Part shown: one piece after another, positions 32,143-42,900 of the stretch
Numbering within the stretch: position 1 is the first letter of the stretch
Layout of the letters: every line of letters starts with the position of its first letter
Source of the DNA: Shinella lacus
GTDB lineage: Bacteria > Pseudomonadota > Alphaproteobacteria > Rhizobiales > Rhizobiaceae
Assembly (NCBI RefSeq): GCF_010994755.1
Contig: NZ_WHSB02000004.1
Span: 558,001-622,000 of the forward strand
Reading direction: 5' to 3'
DNA: 64,000 bases
Notes under the pieces: generated by a model
What the model was told of the DNA's origin: nothing
Database searches by the model: none
What the model saw: the letters and a program-made list of their open reading frames with translations, nothing else
Made by a program: the position numbers and the translations under genes

Positions 32143-33890
32143 CTGAAGCCGCTCTCCAATTTGCTGACGAGGATAAAATCGGGCGCGTTGCGTCGGTCGA
32201 TACCAGCCGGGTTGCTATCGATGTGACGAACTCCGTCCTGCTCACGCGGATCGGCATCGGACAGCTTATCGCCATTCGCGGAGCGACAGAGCGCGAATAT
32301 CTCATCGCCATGACTGAGCGCGTGACCCGCAGCGTCAGGGAAGAATTGCCCGGCCCGGACGATGAGGATGCCGATGGCGGGCTTTTGGCAGCGGTGCCGA
32401 CCGACCTGATCCAGGGCGTGTTGATCGGTACATTTAGAACGGTAGAGGGAGATCGGCGGAATACCTTCAAGCGCGGTGCGGATAGCTTTCCGCAGATCGA
32501 CCGGGATTGCTTCGTCATTGAAGGCGGAAACCTTCAGCGTTTCATGGGAATCCTGGGTGCAGGTTTCTCCGCCGATGAGAGGCTCAAGCTCGGCACTTTC
32601 GTTGCGGATCGCACGGCCGACGCGATCGCCAGTGGCGACAAGTTCTTTCAGCGGCACGCGGCGATCCTCGGAAGCACCGGATCGGGCAAAAGTTGGGCGG
32701 TTGCGCTGATCCTCGAACGGGCTGCTAAGCTGAAGTTTCCAAACATCATCGTGTTCGACATGCACGGCGAATACGCTCCGCTGGCGGATAAGGTGAACGG
32801 AGGATTTGCGACGCGCTTCCGTGTCGCTGGTCCCGGCGATCTAGAAAATCCCGGCAACGACACGCTGTTCCTGCCATATTGGTTGCTCAACCGCGATGAA
32901 ATGCTGTCGATGATCCTCGATCGCAGCGACCAGAACGCGCCCAATCAGGCATCGCGGTTCACGCTGCATGTCCGTTCCTTAAAAGGGCAGACGCTTGATG
33001 CCGAGAAGAAGGCGGACATCAAGAAAACGTACACCGTCGATTCGCCCATTCCTTACGATGTCAAAGAGTTGGTAGGGCTTCTGAACACAGACAACACGAC
33101 AAAAGGTATCGGCGCTAAGGGCGCGCCTGTAAAAGGCGAATGGGAAGATAAGCTGACACGCTTCCTGTCGCGCCTCGAAGCGAAACTGGACGATCGTCGC
33201 TACGGTTTCATGTTCACACCGCCGCCTGCTGCGATGAAATACGACTGGCTTGCAGCGCAGGTGCTCAAGCTACTGCAATCTGGCGATGACACTGGCATCA
33301 AGGTTATCGATTTCTCCGAAGTCCCCGCCGACGTGCTCCCCGTAGTGACGGGGACACTGGCGAGGCTACTTTATGATGTTCAGTTCTGGATGAACGGGAA
33401 GAGCCGGACTCCGGTTACGCTGCTGTGCGACGAGGCGCACCTCTATCTTCCGGTTCGCGATGACGCTGATGCGGTCCAGCGCCAGGCCCTCGGATCATTC
33501 GAACGGATCGCCAAGGAAGGCCGCAAATACGGCTTCTCGCTGTTGGTGGTGAGCCAGCGCCCCTCGGATGTCAGCCGGACGATCCTCAGCCAGTGCAATA
33601 ATTTCTTGGCTTTGCGCCTGACGAACGAAACCGATCAGGGCGTCATTAAGCGCCTGATGCCAGATTCGCTGGCGGGATTGACGAGCATCTTGCCGTTGCT
33701 TGATACAGGAGAGGCGCTGTTGCTGGGTGACGCTGTTCTGCTACCGACGCGGATCAAGCTCGACATGCCCAGAGTACCGCCGGATAGCGCGACGCGAGAT
33801 TTCTGGCGGGAATGGGGATCAGCGAAGCCAGACGACGCTGCAATTGCAGCAGCGATCGAATGCTTGCGTGGACAATCGAGAAATGGCTGA
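32139..33890 (+). CDS. HerA-like ATPase of a SIR2-HerA defence system
   Basis: A 583-residue HerA/FtsK-superfamily ATPase. It has the N-terminal HAS-barrel-like part (DKIGRVASVDTSRVAIDVTN), Walker A GSTGSGKSWAV at about 185, the HerA motif VFDMHGEYAPL, Walker B TLLCDEAHLYLP at about 430, and a VVSQRPSDVSRTILSQCNNF arginine-finger region. HerA hexamers assemble with SIR2 dodecamers in known antiphage systems. It is followed on the same strand by two smaller genes within 30 bases, so the operon may have four genes. Confidence 0.92.
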   Translation: MTEAALQFADEDKIGRVASVDTSRVAIDVTNSVLLTRIGIGQLIAIRGATEREYLIAMTERVTRSVREELPGPDDEDADGGLLAAVPTDLIQGVLIGTFRTVEGDRRNTFKRGADSFPQIDRDCFVIEGGNLQRFMGILGAGFSADERLKLGTFVADRTADAIASGDKFFQRHAAILGSTGSGKSWAVALILERAAKLKFPNIIVFDMHGEYAPLADKVNGGFATRFRVAGPGDLENPGNDTLFLPYWLLNRDEMLSMILDRSDQNAPNQASRFTLHVRSLKGQTLDAEKKADIKKTYTVDSPIPYDVKELVGLLNTDNTTKGIGAKGAPVKGEWEDKLTRFLSRLEAKLDDRRYGFMFTPPPAAMKYDWLAAQVLKLLQSGDDTGIKVIDFSEVPADVLPVVTGTLARLLYDVQFWMNGKSRTPVTLLCDEAHLYLPVRDDADAVQRQALGSFERIAKEGRKYGFSLLVVSQRPSDVSRTILSQCNNFLALRLTNETDQGVIKRLMPDSLAGLTSILPLLDTGEALLLGDAVLLPTRIKLDMPRVPPDSATRDFWREWGSAKPDDAAIAAAIECLRGQSRNG

Positions 33891-33917
33891 GAACAGACGT
33901 GGGAGCTATCCTTTCTG

Positions 33918-34856
33918 ATGCCTAATGTTACGGTGAAGCCAGTTCATTTTGAAGATTTCGGCGGCAGCGACTTCGAGCGGCTGGTGTTTGCCTATCATCT
34001 TCGCATCGGCTGGGCCGCGTTGGCTTGGTATGGGCAAACCGGGAGCGATCAGGGCCGCGACATTGTTGGTATTGAGCCATCTGACCAAGGGCGGGACCGG
34101 CGCACCGTCATTCAATGCGTAAATCGCGAAAGCTTGACCCAGGCGAAGGCCGAACACGACATGGCCAATGCCGTTGCAGCACCCACGGGCGCACCTGACG
34201 CTTTCCGATTCGTCTGCCGCAGCGCCGTCTCGGCGCAACGTCGCGATGAGATAGCGCAGGCGGCCCGCAATCTCGGGGTTCGCGACGTAACCATATGGTC
34301 AGGCTCCGAATTTGAAGAGCATCTACGCCTCCATGCAGAATTCTTGCTCCGCCGTTTTACCGAAGGCGTGGTATTTCCCGATGATGGCGTTGGGCTTCGA
34401 GCCTTCGTCGATGACTTCTCTGAACTGGACGATGCTGGAGCGCTGAGTCTCATCGGTCGTGCTTTTGATCGCCCGGCATTCCGCACGCCCTTCATGAGCG
34501 AGAGCTATCTGCCTGCGTTCTTGCAAGCGATAGAGGATACCATCGGCGCCCTGAATACCGGCATCTGGAAGACGAGAGATGGCATTGAAATCCGGCGCAT
34601 CCCGTCGCTTCATCACATCCGCGACGCACGGATACGTGGGGAATTGCAACAGACGGTGCGTGCGCTCGATGCGCTGCGTCGCCTCTTCAAACGCGGACTG
34701 GAGGAAGGCCGCATCCGGCACTGTCAGTGCAGTCAACCTAATTGTCCGACCTTCATGGTGGAACCTAGTGCCGCCGCCGAATTGGATCTTGAGCGAACCC
34801 GAATGCTCGACCGCCTCAATAGAATCATCCCGCACTTCGATGTGCGAATCGACTGA
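33918..34856 (+). CDS. Restriction-endonuclease-like protein of the SIR2-HerA operon
   Basis: A 312-residue protein. The first 120 residues look like a PD-(D/E)XK/Mrr-type fold: FERLVFAYHL (Glu), TGSDQGRDIVG (Asp), VIQCVNRESL. The usual Lys after Gln-Cys is replaced by Val-Asn, so catalytic competence is uncertain. The C-terminal 100 residues contain a possible zinc site (HCQCSQPNCP). It begins 27 bases after herA. Not recognised as a named family; the role as an extra nuclease or DNA sensor is inference. Confidence 0.65.
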   Translation: MPNVTVKPVHFEDFGGSDFERLVFAYHLRIGWAALAWYGQTGSDQGRDIVGIEPSDQGRDRRTVIQCVNRESLTQAKAEHDMANAVAAPTGAPDAFRFVCRSAVSAQRRDEIAQAARNLGVRDVTIWSGSEFEEHLRLHAEFLLRRFTEGVVFPDDGVGLRAFVDDFSELDDAGALSLIGRAFDRPAFRTPFMSESYLPAFLQAIEDTIGALNTGIWKTRDGIEIRRIPSLHHIRDARIRGELQQTVRALDALRRLFKRGLEEGRIRHCQCSQPNCPTFMVEPSAAAELDLERTRMLDRLNRIIPHFDVRID

Positions 34857-34863
34857 ACGGGTT

Positions 34864-35811
34864 ATGAAGAAGAACGGGTTGCGGATCGACGCGAACTACA
34901 CTGAGGATGTCGTGGGCTTTGCCTTAGAGTCCTTTCTGACTCTGCTCGGGTTTCCACGTCAGCGCTTTACAATTGAACCCTTCTCGCGCGCGGAGGAGCG
35001 ATGGTTGGGTGCGGATGCGCGGTTGCATAGCGCGATACGCGGGTTTCGCCCCTTTTACATGCAGTTCAAACGACCCGCTGCTTTCCCGGACATTAGCACG
35101 TCGAAAATCATCCGCGATCGCCGCACGGCAGGACTGAGCGTCGCACCCCGCGCACTCTATTTTCCTCTGCGCCAGAAACAGGAAAGCCATCGGGACTTTC
35201 AGCACAATGTGCTGTTTCGCCTGCGCGAGAAACTGCTTCACCGTGATCTGGGCGATGCCGCTTATGTGTGTCCGTTATTCCTTGACCGTTCGGCCTATCG
35301 ATTTAGCCTGCACTGGTCCGGCTTAACACGCTGGCCGCGTTTCTGGCGCCATCATCCGTGGGAATGGGAAGACTTCCTGTTGGAGGACGGCGGGCGCACT
35401 GCACGCTTTGAGCGTATTCCGGTGTTGGCCGAGCATATCACGGTGCCTCCGCACAAACGCATCACGTCGGCGGCGCATAGCTACAGTTTCACTGAGCAGG
35501 GAACGGAACTCTGTTTCCACTCTCCGCAAGCTTTGCCGGAGGGCTCGATGAGCCTTGCCGTCTTTCTCGGAAAGCTCGTGAACGGCTTCCTTCGTGGTGA
35601 AAAACTTTCTCCTGACCGATCAGACGAGACTCTGGCTGAGTTAATCGGTGCAATGTACGGCGACAGTGGTGAGGAGACGCCGCGCTACCTACTGGAAGGT
35701 GACGCCCCACTTGGCCACTGGTTTGCCTGGGGCGAGCATCTGCGCACCCACTATGCCATCGAACAATATGCCTTGGTCAGGTGGGAAGAAGGTCTGCCCG
35801 AACTCTTTTAG
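34864..35811 (+). CDS. Unknown protein, fourth gene of the SIR2-HerA operon
   Basis: A 315-residue soluble protein starting MKKNGLRIDANYTEDVVGFA. The N-terminal 70 residues (FALESFLTLLGFPRQRF, GFRPFYMQFKRPAAFP) could be a degenerate nuclease-like fold ending in a Gln-Phe-Lys motif, but this is weak. The C-terminal half is rich in Trp, His and Tyr (WRHHPWEWEDFLLEDG). It begins eight bases after the preceding gene, so the four genes appear co-transcribed. I do not recognise the family. Confidence 0.65.
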   Translation: MKKNGLRIDANYTEDVVGFALESFLTLLGFPRQRFTIEPFSRAEERWLGADARLHSAIRGFRPFYMQFKRPAAFPDISTSKIIRDRRTAGLSVAPRALYFPLRQKQESHRDFQHNVLFRLREKLLHRDLGDAAYVCPLFLDRSAYRFSLHWSGLTRWPRFWRHHPWEWEDFLLEDGGRTARFERIPVLAEHITVPPHKRITSAAHSYSFTEQGTELCFHSPQALPEGSMSLAVFLGKLVNGFLRGEKLSPDRSDETLAELIGAMYGDSGEETPRYLLEGDAPLGHWFAWGEHLRTHYAIEQYALVRWEEGLPELF

Positions 35812-36124
35812 ACGAGTGGACAGATCAGGGCGTGGCAGCAGGACGACGAAAATCAGCGGTCGAAGCGGGTAGATACTCCGTCGAACATCAGAAATGGCCG
35901 ACGATTACCGTACGCCACCATGCGGCATAGAGAACCGCCGCTTCCACGCTCGTTTCCTATGATTCCGTGTGCAGGCCGGCAGCGCGGCAGCTCCCGCCCC
36001 CAACTGTCGCCATTGTAGAGCTTACCTTAGTGTTCTAAACCTGTCGCTCGTTCAGTTCCATCAAACGACAGTGGCCGGGGACGAAGGTAGACTGGGCGAA
36101 TTGGGGAACCACGAAGTAGCCATC
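35812..36124. other. Gene-free convergent intergenic region
   Basis: 313 bp between the plus-strand SIR2 operon and the minus-strand 731-aa gene. No protein-coding signal, strong terminator or repeat is visible on either strand. It may be remains of an older junction between defence cassettes. Confidence 0.5.
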
Positions 36125-38320
36125 TCACGAAAGCCCTGGTACTTTCCCGGCCCGCAGATCCTCCCAGCTGACCACCAGAATGATCTCCGATCCGCTGCTG
36201 TTGCTGGACATCAGGACTTCCTTGGTCACGTTATCAACCACCGGCATCCAGGGCATTGGGGGTAGGATACTCACGGCAATTTCGCCACCTGCGCCAATGG
36301 AGATGCAGGGGTGTTTCTCCCCACGCGCACGGGCGGCGGCGATCTGCTGCTCTAACCAGTCCCAATCATGGCCAACCGATGCCACGGGTGCCAATTTGTG
36401 GGCGAGTTGTGGGTGCCAAGTATCGACGATGCTGGGAATGTCAGTCAGCAGCTTTTCGATCAGGATCGCCGGAGTGAGCGCATCGATCGCTGCCAACGCA
36501 GCGTCTTTCCCTTCACTCAAAGGCACCTGATCGCCAAAGCTTACGGCGATGGCCGTAGTCGCAGCTTCGGCATCCCGACCATTGCTCGTTGCCGCGACAA
36601 CAGACCATTTCAGCCAGTCCCGCGCCCTTGCCACTGCCAGATAACGCAGAGAAGCAACCTGCGGATTGTCCTGCCTTGCATCGAATTGTGGGTCGAAAAT
36701 GGGGTATACGTGCCAACCAATGGTAAACGCCGCGTGCATCAACTCTTCATCTTCATCGATAAAGGTACGCGAGATCCAGTCAGCAAAAGCCGAAACGGAC
36801 GCAAATGCCTCCTCTCCGGTTTTGCATCGACGCACAGATATGGTGGGCGGGGCCTCATCCATGTCTTCAGCGGAATTATAGCGCAGCGCTACTTCTTGAA
36901 GCATACCGGCCATATCGACCTCCGTCCAAAAGGAGCTGGCTTGCAACAAGCGCTTCTGCTCTGGCTCGGCATCCGCAATCTGAGCAGAAAGTGAGCCGAA
37001 TCGGCCGAGAAGCAATCCCATTCTGAACAGGGCGGAAAAGGTCCACTGGCCGTCGATCAGCGGGGGCGCCGAAGCAATTTCGTCGAGCAGCAGCACGCCG
37101 AGGATCGGATTGCGCCAGTCCATGCCTGGTTTGGCGCAGCTCGACATGAAATTCCGCATTCGCTCGACATTGCGGACGGCATCTCGCGCATAGTCACCCA
37201 ACACGCCCCAGAAGTCGATCGAGACCGGCATGATGTGGCGATCCAGAGTCAATCCTGGATAGCGCCACCGCTCGATCTTCCGGATGTCTTCCCATCTTTG
37301 GGCCAGCGCCCATTTCGGCGAACCATATCCTTCCAAGTACTGGACGGCAGCACCGCCGTCGTTCGATAGCCAGGACCAGCATGCCGAAAGCTCGCGCGTT
37401 CGACTGTCCTCAAGGATGTAGTCGGATATGGGGGAGCGGCTATTCTTTAGAAACCCTTCGCTTTGTGCCCTCTCCAGAAAGCTGAATGGATTCACGACAC
37501 CCGCGAGGATCAGATAGGGTGAGTCTGCCATCCTCGGATAGAGATGGTTGTACGCCACCATCGCAAAGCCGGAGCCACCGGAACGCTCGGCCTCTCGGAC
37601 CATCAGACTGGCCGCAGTCGAGCAAATGGCATGGATATCGTCCTCTTCAAGGTCCGGTGCGGGTGTGAAGGACAAGGTTGCCGTGACGATGCCATCGGCC
37701 GTTAGGCCCTTTTGACCGATCGCGCTCCAGGCGGTTGGAATATGAACAACCAGTCGAGGATCAGCTTCGCTATCCTCGAAGCGTAGGCACAGAACACGGC
37801 GGCGGGACCAGCTATTGAGGCCAGTCACAGCGTGATCGAGAAGCGTCGAGAAGTCGCGCGAGACGATCACCATAATGACATCGTTTGCGCTGGAGAAGGG
37901 CGTATGGTTCAGCGCCTCATGCTCATAGGCCGTGATCTCCGTCACGGCCTCGCGGGCGCTGCCATCCTGGTTCTTTATTTCGAACAGAATGAAGCGGGAG
38001 GTTTCTCGCGCGCAGTAAAGCAAGTCGACAAAGAGACGCTCCCCCTTCTCGCGGGAAATGCTGCGATTGTTTTTACTGACCAACTCAAGGGTATGAAGCT
38101 CTCCCAGCACATGCTGGGCTGCCCTCAGATTTCCCAGTCGGGTCAGATAGTCGATGGGAAATGGCGGCTTGAACTCAGGCGATTCCGACCATGCCAGCGA
38201 TTCGTGGACCTTGTCAGCGCCAACGATGACTTCTGATAATCTGTCTTCCGCAATGATTGATTCAAGCCAGTCCTGTACCTGCTGCTCTTTGTCGAACTTC
38301 TGTTTATCTACGTTCATCAT
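36125..38320 (-). CDS. Large unknown protein with nuclease-like N-terminus
   Basis: A 731-residue single-gene cassette. Residues about 85-125 fit a PD-(D/E)XK core: Asp99 in RLFVDLLY, then Glu114-x-Lys116 in FILFEIKNQ, followed by a helical TEITAYEHEALNH. The rest has no Walker A loop and no membrane segment that I can see. The long C-terminal part (Trp-rich around 560-700) is unassigned. It lies alone between the SIR2 and HEPN/STAND cassettes. Possible stand-alone defence nuclease; not matched to a named family. Confidence 0.65.
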   Translation of the reverse strand: MMNVDKQKFDKEQQVQDWLESIIAEDRLSEVIVGADKVHESLAWSESPEFKPPFPIDYLTRLGNLRAAQHVLGELHTLELVSKNNRSISREKGERLFVDLLYCARETSRFILFEIKNQDGSAREAVTEITAYEHEALNHTPFSSANDVIMVIVSRDFSTLLDHAVTGLNSWSRRRVLCLRFEDSEADPRLVVHIPTAWSAIGQKGLTADGIVTATLSFTPAPDLEEDDIHAICSTAASLMVREAERSGGSGFAMVAYNHLYPRMADSPYLILAGVVNPFSFLERAQSEGFLKNSRSPISDYILEDSRTRELSACWSWLSNDGGAAVQYLEGYGSPKWALAQRWEDIRKIERWRYPGLTLDRHIMPVSIDFWGVLGDYARDAVRNVERMRNFMSSCAKPGMDWRNPILGVLLLDEIASAPPLIDGQWTFSALFRMGLLLGRFGSLSAQIADAEPEQKRLLQASSFWTEVDMAGMLQEVALRYNSAEDMDEAPPTISVRRCKTGEEAFASVSAFADWISRTFIDEDEELMHAAFTIGWHVYPIFDPQFDARQDNPQVASLRYLAVARARDWLKWSVVAATSNGRDAEAATTAIAVSFGDQVPLSEGKDAALAAIDALTPAILIEKLLTDIPSIVDTWHPQLAHKLAPVASVGHDWDWLEQQIAAARARGEKHPCISIGAGGEIAVSILPPMPWMPVVDNVTKEVLMSSNSSGSEIILVVSWEDLRAGKVPGLS

Positions 38321-38626
38321 CCGCGCGCCATCTCAACACAAATATTTTAATCTCTGAAATTATCTCTTAGCGTGTGGTGTGCCGAAGGGCATGGGTTCTC
38401 GGCAGGCCGAACACACGCGACGCATAGGGCATGGTGCGAATGTATCGGCCACCACTCCCGAAATGAGAAACCGCTTGCGGTGGGGCGTATACCCAGTCGG
38501 CTTCGACGGTGACCAGCGCCACCGCTTTTCCAAACCGGGAAGCGTGCGAATGTCGATTTTGTCGACGCAAAGCGAGAGCGGCGATGAGTAGTATAGAAAT
38601 ACACCGTCCATCCGCACCCCACCGCT
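38321..38626. other. Gene-free region upstream of the 731-aa gene
   Basis: 306 bp between two minus-strand genes. It must hold the promoter of the 731-aa gene: an AT-rich stretch (AATATTTTAAT near 38341) lies just before its start. Several short minus-strand frames exist (up to 91 codons) but lack family resemblance and agree poorly with each other, so none is called. Confidence 0.5.
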
Positions 38627-39820
38627 TTATGTCAAAGCGAACTTGCTACGTATGATGCCGAGGATGGGTAGTCCGATTTGCCAGACATGATCCAATTCAA
38701 ACTCCTTCATCGCCGCCTGGCGCGCCGCGTAAAGCGTCTCATCACTGCGCGATTCATCAGCGTCCTCTTCCCGGCGCACGATGAGTTCGACTCTGCATCG
38801 TGCCTTTTGCTCGCTGTTTGTGGGCGAACCGAACACCTCCCAGTCGCCCTTTCGGACAATCTGTATTCTGGTCGTGGCCATAAGATCCGCCCATTCGGAA
38901 AGTTTTGATTGGAGGTTGGTAGTGCTCGGATGATAGTCGATTATCGCCACGGCGTCGTGCGACCTGCCGCTATCAAACGCGCCCTGGAGCAGGCCAAGCG
39001 CTTCGTCGGGCGATGTGGATTTCAGCCGTGCGAAATTCGCCGCGAGAAACTGCGCGTTCCATTTCCTCCGCGCTGTTTCGTCTTTGGGCACCGTCGCGGT
39101 GTCTCTTGCCCATTCGATCACGGCGGCAAGAACGCACAGTGCTTTCGCGGCTACGGCCTTGCTGCCGTAATTGAGCCGGGTGCCGTGCAGGATGCCGTTG
39201 CGCAGCGGTAATGTAAGTTGTTCTTCCGAATAGCCCTTCTTTGTGCGGATCAACTGGCCGAGGACGGCCTTCAAGCCGCTCTGATGCCCTCCGACACTGG
39301 CTTCCGATTCGAACAGATCGCTGAGGTCTGGAAGGTCCGAGAAAATGCTTTTGGTTCCGGTTTTCGTTACCCCGAACCCATCTATGAGCATGAGCAAGAG
39401 CGGAACGCAGGCAATGAAATCCGCCTCGCGATACGCGCGGAAAGCGCGTTCGACTACCTCCACTCTGACTGGATGAATTGGCTCCGCCACGGCACCGCCC
39501 AAAAGCTTCTTCGCCTGCCAATAAAGTGGCTCATAGTTGATAAAGCGGTCGGCGAGGTACGCGTCGATCTCTTCAGGCGAACTTCCCTGCGCCTTCATCG
39601 CCAGCGCCTCGGCCGCGGGTTCGTGACCGCAGCAGAATTCAACAAATACCCAACCTTGGGCGGTGAACGCCGCGTTGAACCGGTCGGCCAAATCCAGTGT
39701 GAAACGCATCGCATCCGCCAGCTTGCGAGGTTCCGAACCCATCGGAAGTGCTGAGGCGAGATCGATCAGCTTCTCTGCCGCTTGATGGATTGGACTACTG
39801 CGGCGAATACTCTTGCTCAT
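38627..39820 (-). CDS. HEPN-like protein divergent from a STAND NTPase
   Basis: A 397-residue helical protein with the motif LPLRNGILHGTRL at about 200-212. R-N-x3-H is the catalytic signature of HEPN ribonucleases, often written R-x4-6-H with Asn after Arg. A KKGYSEEQ-type linker precedes it. The C-terminus is basic and may be a separate domain. It is divergent from the STAND gene with only 81 bp between starts, so the two may share a promoter region and act together, but this is inference. No antitoxin MNT partner is seen. Confidence 0.6.
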   Translation of the reverse strand: MSKSIRRSSPIHQAAEKLIDLASALPMGSEPRKLADAMRFTLDLADRFNAAFTAQGWVFVEFCCGHEPAAEALAMKAQGSSPEEIDAYLADRFINYEPLYWQAKKLLGGAVAEPIHPVRVEVVERAFRAYREADFIACVPLLLMLIDGFGVTKTGTKSIFSDLPDLSDLFESEASVGGHQSGLKAVLGQLIRTKKGYSEEQLTLPLRNGILHGTRLNYGSKAVAAKALCVLAAVIEWARDTATVPKDETARRKWNAQFLAANFARLKSTSPDEALGLLQGAFDSGRSHDAVAIIDYHPSTTNLQSKLSEWADLMATTRIQIVRKGDWEVFGSPTNSEQKARCRVELIVRREEDADESRSDETLYAARQAAMKEFELDHVWQIGLPILGIIRSKFALT

Positions 39821-39901
39821 ATTGGAATCCTATGGCTGCCCCCTGGGGAAAACCAAGGGAATCCAGAATGCTTACGTTTGTTATTGTTCATTTTTTGTTC
39901 T

Positions 39902-42900
39902 ATGAAAAGATCTATGACTGACTCAAATGCATTGATGACAATACCTGCACCCGCACCGCCGGAGTTAGCGGGAGGAGCCGGATACACATTTGAAGACGCG
40001 GTTGCGGCATTTTATCTCGTGGCGTTGCTCGGCGAGCAATCCAGCCCTGGATTGCTGCATTTCGCCGTTACGCGGGTAGCCGTCCAGCAAACGACTCAGG
40101 ATGAGCCACTCGACGATCTTGTTGTCGATGGCGTTCGCTTCGATGGCATGAAAGCTCGCCTGCGCTTGCAGACCAAGCGCTCGCTTACCGTTGGTGCCGC
40201 CGCTGGCGGCGATTTCCGCGATATTATTTTGCGCGCTTGGGCGACGGTGGAAAAGCTGGACTTCCGCGAGGGTGTCGATCGTGTAGGCGCGGCGACGGGG
40301 TCTATCACCGAGAGTACAAGGCGAGCCTTGGTTGAAATCTGTGAATGGGCGCGAGCAAGCGAGTCGGCGACAACCTTCTTTGCGCGGTTCGCAGCGAAAG
40401 GCGTTGCGGGTGCTGATCGCCAGCGGGTCCTGAAGGTTTTTCGCGACATTCTCGAGGGTGGCCAAAGCGAAGAGATTCGCGATGAAAAGGTGTTCCGCCT
40501 GCTGAGACACTTCGTGCTCGTAACGTTTGATGTTCTGCATGAAGGGGCAAAAGACGAAGCGGCCGCCATCGAACGACTGGGACAGTGTTTGATGCCGACT
40601 GCAGCCAGCCAGGCGCCCGAGCTATGGGCGCGTTTGCTGAATGTTTCCAGGATGGCTGCTGGGCGGGCCGGCGAGCTGTCGCGACCTTCACTCATAGAGC
40701 AACTGCGAGGAGCTTATCATCTTCGTGCGCTGCCGTCATTGGCGAATGATCTAGCCGTTTTGCACGACGAAGGTGGCAGGTCACTTGCGAGTATCCGCCA
40801 TGAGATCGAAGGTGTTGAAATACCACGTGCCAATGCCGCGAATGCCATCAGCGGTATCCTCGCCAATCACCGGTTTGTGCGCCTGATCGGCCTTCCTGGA
40901 ACAGGAAAATCAGCGGCACTTCGGTCGTTCGCTCAACGAAAACTGGAAGCGGGTAATCTTCTCTTCCTGAAGTCCGACCGCCTGCAAGGCTCAAGCTGGG
41001 CAAGCTATGCACGGTCGATAGGCGTGAGTGCCGCACCCCTGGAGACGTTGCTATTTGAGATCGGCGTGAATGGAGCAGCTGCTCTATGCATTGACGGTAT
41101 TGACCGTATCGAGACGCAGCATCAGGGGATTATTCTCGATCTCGTCGATGCAATTATCAACTCCCCTTTATTGATGAATTGGACGATTGTCGCTACAGCG
41201 CGCGACAATGGTATCGAGCCTCTACGCACCTGGCTTCCCAAGGAAATCCTAGGTGGAGACGGCGTCGGCACTGTCGAGATCAACGGCTTTGACGATGACG
41301 AAGCAGCCGCTTTGGCCGACGCTATTCCAGCGTTGCAGCCGGTACTGTTCGGCGATGATCGTGTCAGGGAAATCGCCCGCCGTCCGTTCTTCGCGGAAGT
41401 CTTGTCGAGAACCATCGCGCGGACTTCAAATGAAGCGGCTCCCAAGTCGGAGGTCGAGCTGATTGAGGAATGGTGGCGACTCGGCGGATACAATGCAGGT
41501 CCGCAGAAGGTGCAGCAACGCCAGCGAGCACTCATTCGTCTTGCAAAGACAGGGGCGAATACACTCGGCCGGAGAATCCGGCTGAATGAGGTCGATGTAA
41601 ACACGGTTGCCGACCTCAAGACCGACGGCGTCTTGCGCGATGTTCGGGCCGGGCATACCGTACAGTTCTCGCATGATATTTTTTTCGAGTGGGCGCTCCT
41701 GCACTTCCTCATCGATCAGGATGAACACTGGATAGAAAGCATGCGCGAGCTTGGCGAGCCGCCTGTGCTAGGACGTACTGTCGAGTTGCTTTCGCAAGCG
41801 ACTCTGCCAAACGGCCAGGACTGGAAGCAAACGCTGAAGCAGTTGGAATCGGCGCAATTGCGCTCGCAATGGATGAGAGCATGGCTGCTTGCTCCCCTCT
41901 CTTTGCCGACCTTCCTCGATCACGCGCAAACGTTCCAAGACGCCGCGCTTGAGCCAGGCACGAACAGGCTTCGCCGGCTAGCCACCTGGTTCCAGGCGGA
42001 GCGCACGATGGCGAATCCACAGATACTCAATCACAGTGCAAGTCGCGACGATCTCAGCCCACGCGAGATTTTGAGGATCGCCGAAAGCCTCGCATGGCCG
42101 TCCGATGTCCGAACATGGTCGCGATTTTGCGACTGGCTGTTGGCCAATTTGGAGAAAAGCCCTGCCAGCGCGGTGCCAGACATCGTGTCTGTGTTTGAAG
42201 TCTGGCAGCATTTATGCGCCGACATACCCAACGCTATCTCTTCTCGAATTGTCGCCGCCGTCGCTGGCTGGCTGTACGATATTGAAGACCGCGAGCATCC
42301 CGAAAAATTCACCTTCGACCGAGGGCCGTGGGATGATGTGGGGAGCGCGGGCATCAAGGAGCTGGAAGAGAGGCTCCGCAATCTGCTTTTGCGGGCAGCA
42401 CGGACACATGAGAAGGAGATTCGCGACTATCTCATCAGGGTTGCAAAGCTTGGAAGGCTGCGTCACCACACCTACCGGCTTATCATGCCGTGGACACGTA
42501 TCCTGGCCGAGAAGCACGCCCATGAGGTCGTCTTGCTGGCGCTTGCCGAGCTTCGCGCCGATCTACCGGAAACAGAAGCAAGACGTCAGAGGCGGAGCCC
42601 CTACGGATCGGATTTTTCACCTCACGATTGGCAACGCCTTGCGATCAACGAGCACGGCAGCGATTGCTTTCCCTCATCGCCGTTGCGTGAGCCGTTTCAT
42701 TCTCTCTTCGAGATTGCGCCAAACCGAGCGCTGGAATTGGTCCGCCATCTCACCAACCATGCCATCACGGCTTGGCGGCAACTACATGATGTTGCCCGTC
42801 GGAATGGTCGACGTGCCCCGATCCCTTTGCCGCTTACACTGCACTTCCCATGGGGCGAACAACAGTTTTGGGGCGGACAACGAGCCTATATGTGGCCGCG

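Noticed and set aside
38347-38622. Short minus-strand frames (85-91 codons) before the 731-aa gene
   Set aside because: Several frames overlap each other in the same place with no family resemblance; most likely non-coding.
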